Source: Methanobrevibacter sp. | GTDB lineage: Archaea > Methanobacteriota > Methanobacteria > Methanobacteriales > Methanobacteriaceae | Direction: 5' to 3' | Assembly: GCA_016291275.1 (NCBI GenBank) | Contig: JAEEWY010000038.1 | Span: 1 to 10,546, forward strand | DNA: 10,546 nucleotides | In this document: one piece after another, positions 1 to 6,776 of the stretch | How positions within the stretch are numbered: the stretch's first letter is position 1 | Layout: every line of letters starts with the position of its first letter | Program-made: the position numbers and the translations under genes | The notes under the pieces: generated by a model | What the model was told of the DNA's origin: nothing | Seen by the model: only the letters and a program-made list of their open reading frames with translations | Databases searched by the model: none

Positions 1-891
1 AAATGAATCTCCTGCAGCTGTTGTATCAACTGCATCACATTCGAATGCAGGTATCTTAACCTCTTCATCCTTCTTGTTTATTGCATAAGCTCCTACTGAT
101 CCTCTTTTTACAACAACAGTATCTATGCCATCATTGCGAACATTCACTGCCAAATCTCTAAAGCTTAAAGAATCATCATCAGATAAATTCAATTTTTCCT
201 TATAATAATCTTCAAATAATATCTTCAATTCCCCTTCGTTAATAAGGAGAATATCAGTTCTTTCAAGGATTTCCTTAAGTTCTTCAACTCCTTTTTTAAC
301 ATACAGCATTCCAGGATCAAAGCTTAAGACAATCTTATCAGAAAGTGTCTTCAACAATTCCTTTTGAGCATTGAATGAATCTCCAACAAATGAAGTGTAA
401 TGAAGTATCTTGCATGCATTGACATTCAATGGATTGATTTCATCAATTGTTATCTCATCATTTACACCAGGGTCTACATAAAGAGCCCTATCTCCAGCAT
501 CAGAAACGAAACCCAATACCTTTCCAGAATTGCCGCTTTCTGCATAGATGAGATTGGTTAAGTAAACATCATTAATCATTAGATTGTATTCCAATAAATC
601 TCCTTCCTCATCATCTGCTATCTTTCCAATATATGAAGTGGAACATCCAAGCTTTGAAAGACCGATGATTGTATTTGCTGCTGAACCTCCTGGAGATTCC
701 TCTTCACCTTTAATGAAGCTTTCCCCATCGATTTCTGCAATATGTCCAACCTTATAGAGCTTATCTACATTCAATGCACCAAAGCCTATAACATCCACAT
801 TGATTGCATCATAAACTATCTCATCAACACCTAAATCTTCAGCAGTCACATTTTTTGAGGATTTCGGAATATTTATATCATTTTCTTCCAT
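1..891 (-). CDS. PfkB/ribokinase-family carbohydrate or nucleoside kinase, C-terminus cut by window edge
   Basis: Partial gene; 297 residues are in the window and the last visible residues are the active site, so only the C-terminal helices are missing. PfkB signature 1 lies around residues 68-98 (GGSAAN, then the glycine spacing of the family). An NxxE motif (N218, E221), a KxGxxG segment at 262-267, and signature 2 at 289-297 (DTTAAGDSF, catalytic base Asp295) are all present. Known family role: ATP-dependent phosphorylation of a sugar or nucleoside hydroxyl. The GGSAAN form differs from the GGKGAN of true ribokinase and looks more like nucleoside/sugar kinases, so the substrate is not assigned. 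The AAGD anion hole also occurs in E. coli ribokinase as I recall it. About 30 residues precede the usual first beta strand, an N-terminal extension. The ATG has GTGA six bases upstream and no other ATG occurs until residue 104. It lies 31 nt after the Ftr paralogue and probably shares its transcript; it may be the last eha gene or the one just beyond. Confidence 0.85.
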   Translation of the reverse strand, partial: MEENDINIPKSSKNVTAEDLGVDEIVYDAINVDVIGFGALNVDKLYKVGHIAEIDGESFIKGEEESPGGSAANTIIGLSKLGCSTSYIGKIADDEEGDLLEYNLMINDVYLTNLIYAESGNSGKVLGFVSDAGDRALYVDPGVNDEITIDEINPLNVNACKILHYTSFVGDSFNAQKELLKTLSDKIVLSFDPGMLYVKKGVEELKEILERTDILLINEGELKILFEDYYKEKLNLSDDDSLSFRDLAVNVRNDGIDTVVVKRGSVGAYAINKKDEEVKIPAFECDAVDTTAAGDSF

Positions 892-922
892 TTAATTCAC
901 ATCGTAAAAAGATTATAAAGTA

Positions 923-1813
923 TTATTCTTTCAAAATATCCAATAAATTGGTCTTATGTTCACCTAATTGGCCTTCAAAGTTTCCAGCGGAAATCCTTTC
1001 AACACCAGGGATGTCAATTATAGCATCAATGGCTTTTTTAATAGCCAAGTTCATAGCCTCCTGACTGGTTGCATTTATAACGATTTCCGGAATGTAATTA
1101 ACCCCTTCAGGAACTTTTGACTCATCACCTAATCTTTCCTTCAATGAAGGGCAATAAGGGTGATTTGTACTTGGACCAATTTCTGGGAAGTTGGTTTCAG
1201 GCTTACTTGCTGCAGAGCATATTCCAAAAGGAGTGCAGACTCCTTCAACTTCCATAATAGTGTCAATAATAATTCTACCTGCCTTTAAAACAGCTTCTTT
1301 GGTGGAACACATATACCAGAAGTTACCTCCCATGATTCCTTCTGCATAAGCAAGTTCAGATTCAATCTGGAAATCAGGAACTGCAATAGGGACATTGATC
1401 ATCTTTCTTCCAAACTCTTCAATTTCCCATTCATAGCCATCTCCACAATGGCCTACGCTTTCCATCATTCCGATAGCACCAACAGGATTTACAGTTATGC
1501 TGAATACCCTTGTAAATGGCTTTACAAGAATGTCTTGACGAATTCTGTAAGACAATTCCTTTTCAAACTTTGTTAAGTCATCAGTTAGCCAGAATTGAAC
1601 AATAGCTCCAGGTCTTCCATCAGGAGTCTTATCAGCGTCTACAAAAGCTTCCACACCTGCTTCAACTCTGCCGATTACAGCACTTGGTGTAGCTGTAGCA
1701 TCGTAAGCTGCTTCCTTTACAGTCAATTCGTCTTCTGCTGTAATCAATGCTCTGATATACATTCCATCAAATGATTCAAAGAATGTATCTTCAACCTTAT
1801 CATAATTTGCCAT
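923..1813 (-). CDS. ftr: Formylmethanofuran:tetrahydromethanopterin formyltransferase paralogue (Ftr-like, eha-linked)
   Basis: Soluble protein of 296 residues, the usual Ftr length. Family landmarks run in order, numbered from this start: EDTF at the N-terminus (8-11), TPDGRPG (63-69), GDGYE (124-128), GRKMINVPI (135-143), GGNFWYM (162-168), VEGVCTPFG (189-197), STNHPYCPS (215-223), PEIVIN (242-247) and ISAGNF (274-279). True Ftr moves the formyl group from formylmethanofuran to tetrahydromethanopterin in the second step of CO2 reduction. This copy is divergent (for example GRVEAG where Ftr has CPAEAG, by memory), and eha-linked Ftr-like genes are known as a second copy beside a canonical ftr elsewhere. 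Whether it is catalytic or a regulatory/cofactor-binding homologue cannot be told here. An in-frame ATG nine bases upstream (1822) would add MTF. I prefer 1813 because it has GATGA five bases upstream and fits the Ftr N-terminus better. It sits between an HAD phosphatase-like gene and a PfkB kinase. Confidence 0.88.
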   Translation of the reverse strand: MANYDKVEDTFFESFDGMYIRALITAEDELTVKEAAYDATATPSAVIGRVEAGVEAFVDADKTPDGRPGAIVQFWLTDDLTKFEKELSYRIRQDILVKPFTRVFSITVNPVGAIGMMESVGHCGDGYEWEIEEFGRKMINVPIAVPDFQIESELAYAEGIMGGNFWYMCSTKEAVLKAGRIIIDTIMEVEGVCTPFGICSAASKPETNFPEIGPSTNHPYCPSLKERLGDESKVPEGVNYIPEIVINATSQEAMNLAIKKAIDAIIDIPGVERISAGNFEGQLGEHKTNLLDILKE

Positions 1814-1866
1814 AAATGTCATCTCATTACTAATATGCTTGATAAAATATTTTTAAATAATTAATA

Positions 1867-2973
1867 TTAACCTAATCCACCAATATCTTTTCCACGGATG
1901 CTGTTTCTCATCTCTTTGCTTAACTTAAGCAGATAATCCCTATTATCATCTGTAATTATCTCAATGATTGGCGCTTCCTTATTGTAGAATACTTTTTCAA
2001 ACTCTTCAATAAGTGAATAATCCACTTCAAAGTCTTCAAATGCAGCATTTGGACCTTTTTGTGAATACTCTCTAATAAAGTCCAAAACATATTCCTTATC
2101 AAATCTGGAGTGAAGATCAATCAAAATGGAACTTACAATAGTATGGTTAGATATCACTGCAATCTCTGCAACATTCAATGGATACTCATTTCCATTGAAG
2201 CTCACTGACAAACCGCCATTGTCCCTTGCATATTGCAATGGCTCAACATCAGTTATGCTGTCACCCATGTAGATTATTGAACCTTGACCCAAATCCAATT
2301 TCTCAACAATATCCTCAACTGCAATTTGCTTACCTTTACCACCAACAGTTTTCACACTTTCAATATACTTGTTGATTTCAAGCTTTGGAAACTCATTGAA
2401 GAAAATGTCATACAAAACATTGAAGTCATCTTCACTTTCATCACCATGTTCAAGTATGATTTTTCTAAACTCTTCAACTTTCTTAAGTTCCTCAATAAAT
2501 TTTGGTGATTTGTCACCCACAGTTTTGGATTTTGCATCAGATTGGTTAAAATTAGTAGCCCCATCTACATCAAGTTGTGTGTGATAAGTATTTTGGAATG
2601 GGAAATTAATATAATTGCATAGAGCTTCAATATATTGACCATAACTAGTACTAACTATGAAAGAATCAATAAGTTCATTTGCAAATCTAAGAGTATCATC
2701 AGAACCATCAACAAGATAGATATTTTCCCTTGAAAACTTGATCATTTTTTCATTTGTAAGTCCAGCTAATTTATAAAATGGAACAATAAGTTTAAGTGTG
2801 TCACCAGCATGATAATTTTCAAGCTTGACATCATCAACCAAGTAATCATCAAAGCGACTGATGATCTTGAATAATTTTCCACCATCTTCAATAAACTCAT
2901 CTGCCAATTCATAAGCATTGTCATTTAATGTCAATGGACCTTCACAATCTGTGATAAAAACTTTTTTTACCAT
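1867..2973 (-). CDS. ehaR: HAD-superfamily phosphatase-like protein, energy-converting hydrogenase A subunit R
   Basis: Soluble 368-residue protein with HAD-superfamily motifs. Motif I is FITDCEGPLT (6-15, predicted nucleophile Asp9). Motif II is probably VSTS (107-110). A GGKGK segment (211-215) can supply the motif III lysine, and motif IV is GDSITD (237-242). The region between motifs II and IV contains a long insert rich in charged residues (about 135-210), likely a cap domain. The residue two after the nucleophile is Glu11, where most HAD phosphatases have Asp. Known: an archaeal predicted-phosphatase family with this motif is annotated as EhaR and follows the polyferredoxin genes in eha operons; no reaction is established as far as I know. 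The ATG has AGGAAG about eight bases upstream. It is separated from ehaQ by 93 nt of T-rich sequence and from the Ftr paralogue by about 50 nt, so it may head a separate ehaR-ftr-kinase unit. The letter R rests on gene order and family memory. Confidence 0.8.
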   Translation of the reverse strand: MVKKVFITDCEGPLTLNDNAYELADEFIEDGGKLFKIISRFDDYLVDDVKLENYHAGDTLKLIVPFYKLAGLTNEKMIKFSRENIYLVDGSDDTLRFANELIDSFIVSTSYGQYIEALCNYINFPFQNTYHTQLDVDGATNFNQSDAKSKTVGDKSPKFIEELKKVEEFRKIILEHGDESEDDFNVLYDIFFNEFPKLEINKYIESVKTVGGKGKQIAVEDIVEKLDLGQGSIIYMGDSITDVEPLQYARDNGGLSVSFNGNEYPLNVAEIAVISNHTIVSSILIDLHSRFDKEYVLDFIREYSQKGPNAAFEDFEVDYSLIEEFEKVFYNKEAPIIEIITDDNRDYLLKLSKEMRNSIRGKDIGGLG

Positions 2974-2981
2974 AATCTAAT

Positions 2982-3025
2982 CTTCCTAAACTTCAAGTGT
3001 TTAATTTCAATAAGTATAATCTAAT
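2982..3025 (-). promoter_or_regulatory. Possible promoter for ehaR and downstream genes
   Basis: Read on the minus strand, ATTATACTTA (plus positions 3011-3020) resembles an archaeal TATA box. It lies about 38 nt before the ehaR start codon, leaving room for initiation about 25 nt downstream and a short leader with the AGGAAG ribosome binding site. No convincing BRE is seen upstream of it, and TATA-like strings are common in DNA this AT-rich. It is credible mainly because it follows a T-tract region and precedes a functionally distinct gene set. Confidence 0.25.
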
Positions 3026-3060
3026 AAAAATAAAAAAAGAAAAAATTTAAAAAATTTAAA
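3026..3060 (-). terminator. Oligo-T archaeal-type terminator or attenuator after ehaQ
   Basis: Just after the ehaQ stop codon the minus strand carries closely spaced T runs of about 6, 6, 7 and 5 bases, broken by AAA, C and A. Archaeal RNA polymerase is known to terminate at U-rich stretches without a hairpin, and none is obvious here. This is the densest T-tract region in the window. It may stop part of the transcription between the hydrogenase genes and ehaR-ftr-kinase. Confidence 0.4.
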
Positions 3061-3066
3061 AATAAT

Positions 3067-4518
3067 TTATAAGAACTGCCAAATTGTAGAGACTCTTGCA
3101 GCATTCACTGGACAGATTCCCTCACAATTTCTACAGGAAATACAATCATCATGATTTACAACAACCTTGCCATCTTCAACGCTTAATGCATCAACTGGAC
3201 AGTTTTTAACACACACTTCACATAATTGACAAGCATGATGATTAATCTCTACAGTACCGTTTCTTCTTCCTCTAAGGTCTCTTTTAATGAAGAATATCTC
3301 ATGATTTCTGTTTGTAAAGAACTCTTCCTTGAGCTTAATAGCTTCAAAATTACAGCTTTCAGCACATAATCCGCAGTATACACAGGAATTGTCTGTATCT
3401 ATTACAATTGGATTAGGACCATCCAAACTAATTGATTCAGTCGGACAGACATCTCTGCATAGTCCACAGCTGATACAATTCTCTTCCACAACTTCTATTC
3501 CAAGTGCAGGTGGGAAAAATTCTACAAGGTCCAATACCTTTACAACATCCAAATCCTTTTTAATCTGCGCATTCAAACGCTCATTAAGGAAATCTGTTAC
3601 ATTCACTACAATTGACCTGCAGTTGGTGCAGGTGAATATTTCAACATCTGAAAATTCCATTCCTCTAGGAACATCCCTAATGTCCATTGAGTTTTCATAA
3701 TCGAAATCCTCAAAGTGATAATCAGCTGAGATGTCTTCAAGCAATTTTACCAGAACATTGTCAATATTGGTTACTCCTTTTGAAATGTTATGAACATCCC
3801 TATCAATGATTTCAGATGCAATTTCCAATGTCTTGATCTTATTGAATGATTCAAATGCCTCTTCCCTTTCAACATAATCGATTGCATAGGTAGGGCATGA
3901 ATGCATACATTCCTCACATCTTGCACAGTAAGCAGGGTCAATGAACGGCAATTTATTGGTTTTTCCTACATTGATTGCACCTTTTGAAGGACAAATCCTT
4001 GTACAAGTCATACAACCGATACATTCATCCTGGTCAATGCAGAGAGTTTTACCTTCCTTAACGGTTTTAGGAAGCAATTCTCCATACTTGATTGCATCAG
4101 TAGGGCAGTGCCTAAAGCAATATCCGCAACGAATGCACTTATCCTCATCGATTTCACTATGTACTTCCTCTCCACCGGAAGACCTTAAATGGATAGCTCC
4201 AGACTTACAGGCATTCACACATGCACCGCAAGCTCTACAGAGCTTTTTGTTAATGTTTGGAACATTTTCACGAATAGGATCTGCTAAAGTCTTCTTAATG
4301 TGAATAGCATCATAAGGACATGCATTGGTACATAAGACACAACCGAAACAATGTTCATCCAATTTAATTAACTTGGTATTTTCATCTTGATAAACTGCAT
4401 CAATAGGACAGACATTCAAGCATGGCTTGTCTCTGCAATTGATACATTTCTCATTATCAATCTCATACTCTATATGAACATCTCTCAATGGTCTTGGTAT
4501 AGGGTCTACAGTAACCAT
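3067..4518 (-). CDS. ehaQ: Energy-converting hydrogenase A subunit Q, 10x[4Fe-4S] polyferredoxin
   Basis: Soluble 483-residue polyferredoxin with ten complete four-cysteine motifs. Six are N-terminal, first cysteines at 25, 57, 94, 128, 166 and 198. Four are C-terminal, at 348, 379, 430 and 459. The first motif has CxxCx4Cx3CP spacing; the others are CxxCxxCxxxC. Residues about 210-347 form a cluster-free linker holding only one CxxC pair (297, 300). Ten clusters match the 10[4Fe-4S] polyferredoxin described for eha operons and exclude Ehb. Known/inferred role: relaying electrons between the EhaN/EhaO core and ferredoxin or partner enzymes such as formylmethanofuran dehydrogenase; the partner is unproven. 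No signal peptide or membrane segment is seen. The ATG is one base after the ehaP stop and is preceded by a strong GGAGG, so the two polyferredoxins should be made together. Confidence 0.95.
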   Translation of the reverse strand: MVTVDPIPRPLRDVHIEYEIDNEKCINCRDKPCLNVCPIDAVYQDENTKLIKLDEHCFGCVLCTNACPYDAIHIKKTLADPIRENVPNINKKLCRACGACVNACKSGAIHLRSSGGEEVHSEIDEDKCIRCGYCFRHCPTDAIKYGELLPKTVKEGKTLCIDQDECIGCMTCTRICPSKGAINVGKTNKLPFIDPAYCARCEECMHSCPTYAIDYVEREEAFESFNKIKTLEIASEIIDRDVHNISKGVTNIDNVLVKLLEDISADYHFEDFDYENSMDIRDVPRGMEFSDVEIFTCTNCRSIVVNVTDFLNERLNAQIKKDLDVVKVLDLVEFFPPALGIEVVEENCISCGLCRDVCPTESISLDGPNPIVIDTDNSCVYCGLCAESCNFEAIKLKEEFFTNRNHEIFFIKRDLRGRRNGTVEINHHACQLCEVCVKNCPVDALSVEDGKVVVNHDDCISCRNCEGICPVNAARVSTIWQFL

Positions 4519-4519
4519 A

Positions 4520-5554
4520 TTAAGCCCTCCTTTCTGCTAATTGAGAAGCCTTTACAGAAATGTGAATAACTTCCTCATCATTATCATTTGTATCTAAGTT
4601 AAATTTAGCCAAGAAATATTTAATGACACCAAATGGACAGGTTTGATAGCATATACTGCATCTTAAGCATTTTTCCTTATCCCTTACAATGGTATCGTTA
4701 TCCTTATCAAAGCTGATTGCGCCAGTTGGACAGTCTGGAATACACATTTGACATTTCTTACAGTTGTCTGCATCCCAAGTTATAATTCTAATCTTCAGTC
4801 TATTGATGGCATCTTCCAAGACTTCATGAACGACCTCTTCATCATTCAAAATGGTTAAAGACTCATCAAATATAGGCTTGAATTTCAATTCATCTAAAAA
4901 TAGTTTATCAGTGCCTAAATTAATCAAGTCATCCTGCTTGGATTCAATGTATTCCTCTAATGTGCTTACTGCCAAATTGATTATTTTCTTTTGCTCTTCA
5001 AGATTGTTTACAAAGACTCCTCTCATTGCTCCTTTAACAGGACAGGTCTCTAAACATTTTCCACAGGAAATACATTTGGATTGATTTACAACAACCCTAT
5101 CATCAATCTCTTCAATTGCTCCAACTTCACAGGCATCCATACACTTATGGCATCTTATGCATAAATAATCATCCACAATGTATTTTCTCTTTGATGGGAT
5201 GATATTGAACTCTTCACGGATGAAATGGTTTTCACCACATTCCAATGTCTTTGGAGTTGAAGGGCAGACTTCTGCACAGAAACCGCATCTGATACAAGCC
5301 GCTTTATTGATTACTGGATAAATCAAACCGATGGATTCCTCATTGTCTGAATCCCTAACCAATTTGATTGCATTTGGTGATGGGCAAGATGCTGTACAGC
5401 TTCCACAACCAATACAGTTTTCCTTAATCACTTCAGGAAAATCCCTGAATCTGTCTGGCTTGTGTGCTATGTCTTCCTTGGATTTTGCATCGAAAAATCC
5501 ATCAATCCAGGTTTTTCTAGCAAATTCATAAATATACCAAATTATTGAGGACAT
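4520..5554 (-). CDS. ehaP: Energy-converting hydrogenase A subunit P, 6x[4Fe-4S] polyferredoxin
   Basis: Soluble 344-residue polyferredoxin with six CxxCxxCxxxC motifs: first cysteines at 47, 87, 132 and 161 in the N-terminal part, and 265 and 296 in the C-terminal part. Residues 172-264 are a cluster-free, probably helical linker. The count equals the 6[4Fe-4S] polyferredoxin of eha operons. Residues 1-45 precede the first cluster and contain an aromatic-rich start (IIWYIYEF), possibly a docking segment for the hydrogenase or membrane arm; this is inference. Probable role: electron transfer between the EhaN proximal cluster and EhaQ or soluble ferredoxin. The ATG is one base after the ehaO stop, and GAGGTGA six bases upstream overlaps the end of ehaO, so ehaO, ehaP and ehaQ form a tightly packed block. 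Confidence 0.95.
   Translation of the reverse strand: MSSIIWYIYEFARKTWIDGFFDAKSKEDIAHKPDRFRDFPEVIKENCIGCGSCTASCPSPNAIKLVRDSDNEESIGLIYPVINKAACIRCGFCAEVCPSTPKTLECGENHFIREEFNIIPSKRKYIVDDYLCIRCHKCMDACEVGAIEEIDDRVVVNQSKCISCGKCLETCPVKGAMRGVFVNNLEEQKKIINLAVSTLEEYIESKQDDLINLGTDKLFLDELKFKPIFDESLTILNDEEVVHEVLEDAINRLKIRIITWDADNCKKCQMCIPDCPTGAISFDKDNDTIVRDKEKCLRCSICYQTCPFGVIKYFLAKFNLDTNDNDEEVIHISVKASQLAERRA
4526..4530 (-). promoter_or_regulatory. Strong ribosome binding site for ehaQ inside the end of ehaP
   Basis: GGAGG on the minus strand lies seven bases before the ehaQ ATG, within the last codons of ehaP. It is the closest match to the archaeal 16S anti-Shine-Dalgarno in the window, allows reinitiation just after ehaP, and fixes the ehaQ start. 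Confidence 0.8.
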
Positions 5555-5555
5555 C

Positions 5556-6683
5556 TCATTTCACCTCAAAGAAGTCTTTTACAGTAGATTTGCCAGTGTC
5601 AACATCAGTTATAGCCACTCTTTCAGTACATGCAATGCAAGGATCTGATGATGCATAAGTAGATACTGCATCAGCAACTGTAGCCACATCCTTAAGCATA
5701 TATCTTGCACAGGAGTCAATATTCATAATACTTGGAGTTCTGATAGAAATACGCTTGATCAAATCTCCATTGGTTTCAGCCATATATCTTACTTCTCCAC
5801 GAGGGGCTTCATTTCTCCATTCCCCATATCCTGATGGAATTTCCACAGGAACTCTTATATCTCCTTCAGGCATATTTTCAATTGCCTGTTTCACTAAATC
5901 AATAGATTGTTCAACCTCATAAAGCCTATTTAATGTACGGGCATAGTTGTCTCCCTCTTTTCTCCAAATAGGCTTGAAGTCGAATTCATCCTTATAAGTA
6001 TAATGCTCTTCCCTTAAGTCATGCTTAATGCCTGAAGCTCTTCCAATAGGACCTACAGCATGTCCTTTAATAGCTTCCTCCTTAGTCATCACTCCAACGC
6101 CTTTTGCCCTTAATGCAACTATTGGAGCCTCTTCAAATAATGCAACATGCCTGTCAAAGCCATCTTCAATTTTTTTCAAGTTCTCAAGTATTGCATTGAA
6201 ATGGCGCTCATCAGCATCCATTCTTACTCCACCAACAACATTCCAGCCTAAATTAACCCTATTTCCAGTTAACAATTCGAGGGAATCCATTGCATATTCC
6301 CTTAAAGCCAAAACATGCATGAACAATGTCTCATGGTCAAGAGTCTTGAAGAATGTTGAATTTGCAAGCAAGTGGGATTGGATCCTATCCAATTCATTTG
6401 TAATGACCCTTAAGTATTGAGCTCTTAAAGGCGCTTGAACTCCAGAAATTGATTCTAAAGTTTCTGCAAAGGTTTGTGTATGTTCGTATGAACAGATACC
6501 ACATATTCTTTCAGATAAGTAAATGCACTTTTGCCAGGTCTTTCCTTCCATAATCTTTTCAATACCTCTATGAACATAACCATAATCAATCTCAGCTTTA
6601 ATAACCTTTTCACCTTCAGTCTTAAGCTTAAGCCTTAAAGGTTCCTTTAAACCTGGATGAATTGGTCCAATTGGTAATATCAT
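5556..6683 (-). CDS. ehaO: Energy-converting hydrogenase A subunit O, [NiFe] hydrogenase large subunit
   Basis: Catalytic large subunit of a group 4 (Ech-like) [NiFe] hydrogenase, 375 residues. The nickel-iron ligands are visible: N-terminal RICGICSYEH (Cys61, Cys64, His68) and C-terminal DPCIAC (Cys349, Cys352). Where standard hydrogenases have DPCxxCxxH, this has Arg355, followed by only about 20 residues. The His-directed C-terminal peptide removed by maturation proteases is therefore not recognisable, a trait shared with Ech-type enzymes. GPIHPGLKEP at the start is typical of the NuoD/EchE superfamily. Role: heterolytic cleavage or formation of H2, passing electrons to the EhaN cluster, coupled to ion flow through the membrane arm. 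An AGGAG about nine bases upstream supports the ATG. A 93-nt AT-rich spacer separates it from ehaN; ehaP follows after 1 nt. Confidence 0.96.
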   Translation of the reverse strand: MILPIGPIHPGLKEPLRLKLKTEGEKVIKAEIDYGYVHRGIEKIMEGKTWQKCIYLSERICGICSYEHTQTFAETLESISGVQAPLRAQYLRVITNELDRIQSHLLANSTFFKTLDHETLFMHVLALREYAMDSLELLTGNRVNLGWNVVGGVRMDADERHFNAILENLKKIEDGFDRHVALFEEAPIVALRAKGVGVMTKEEAIKGHAVGPIGRASGIKHDLREEHYTYKDEFDFKPIWRKEGDNYARTLNRLYEVEQSIDLVKQAIENMPEGDIRVPVEIPSGYGEWRNEAPRGEVRYMAETNGDLIKRISIRTPSIMNIDSCARYMLKDVATVADAVSTYASSDPCIACTERVAITDVDTGKSTVKDFFEVK

Positions 6684-6742
6684 AATATCTGACTCCTATT
6701 TACTTATCTAATTTCATAAATCAACAATAAATATAATTTTTA

Positions 6743-6763
6743 TTCTAGTTCTAATTCTAATTC
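6743..6763 (-). repeat. Hexanucleotide tandem repeat in the ehaN-ehaO spacer
   Basis: Three and a half copies of a 6-bp unit: TTCTAG, TTCTAA, TTCTAA, TTC on the plus strand (TTAGAA units in the transcript). It lies in the AT-rich spacer between the two hydrogenase core genes. The size suggests slippage-prone sequence or a small RNA-level element; no function can be assigned. Confidence 0.55.
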
Positions 6764-6776
6764 AAATAAAGTATAA

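Noticed and set aside
1..30. AAGD in place of GAGD as a sign of an inactive kinase
   Set aside because: The catalytic Asp is retained, and an AAGD anion hole also occurs in active ribokinase (E. coli RbsK, from memory).
2352..2584. Small open frames within ehaR on both strands
   Set aside because: Fully inside a well-supported gene, with low-complexity composition and no start signal.
3329..4303. Plus-strand open frames opposite ehaQ (and similar ones opposite ehaO, ehaP and ehaJ)
   Set aside because: They mirror the repeated cysteine-codon pattern of the real genes, have no ribosome binding sites or recognisable protein features, and overlap strongly supported coding sequence.
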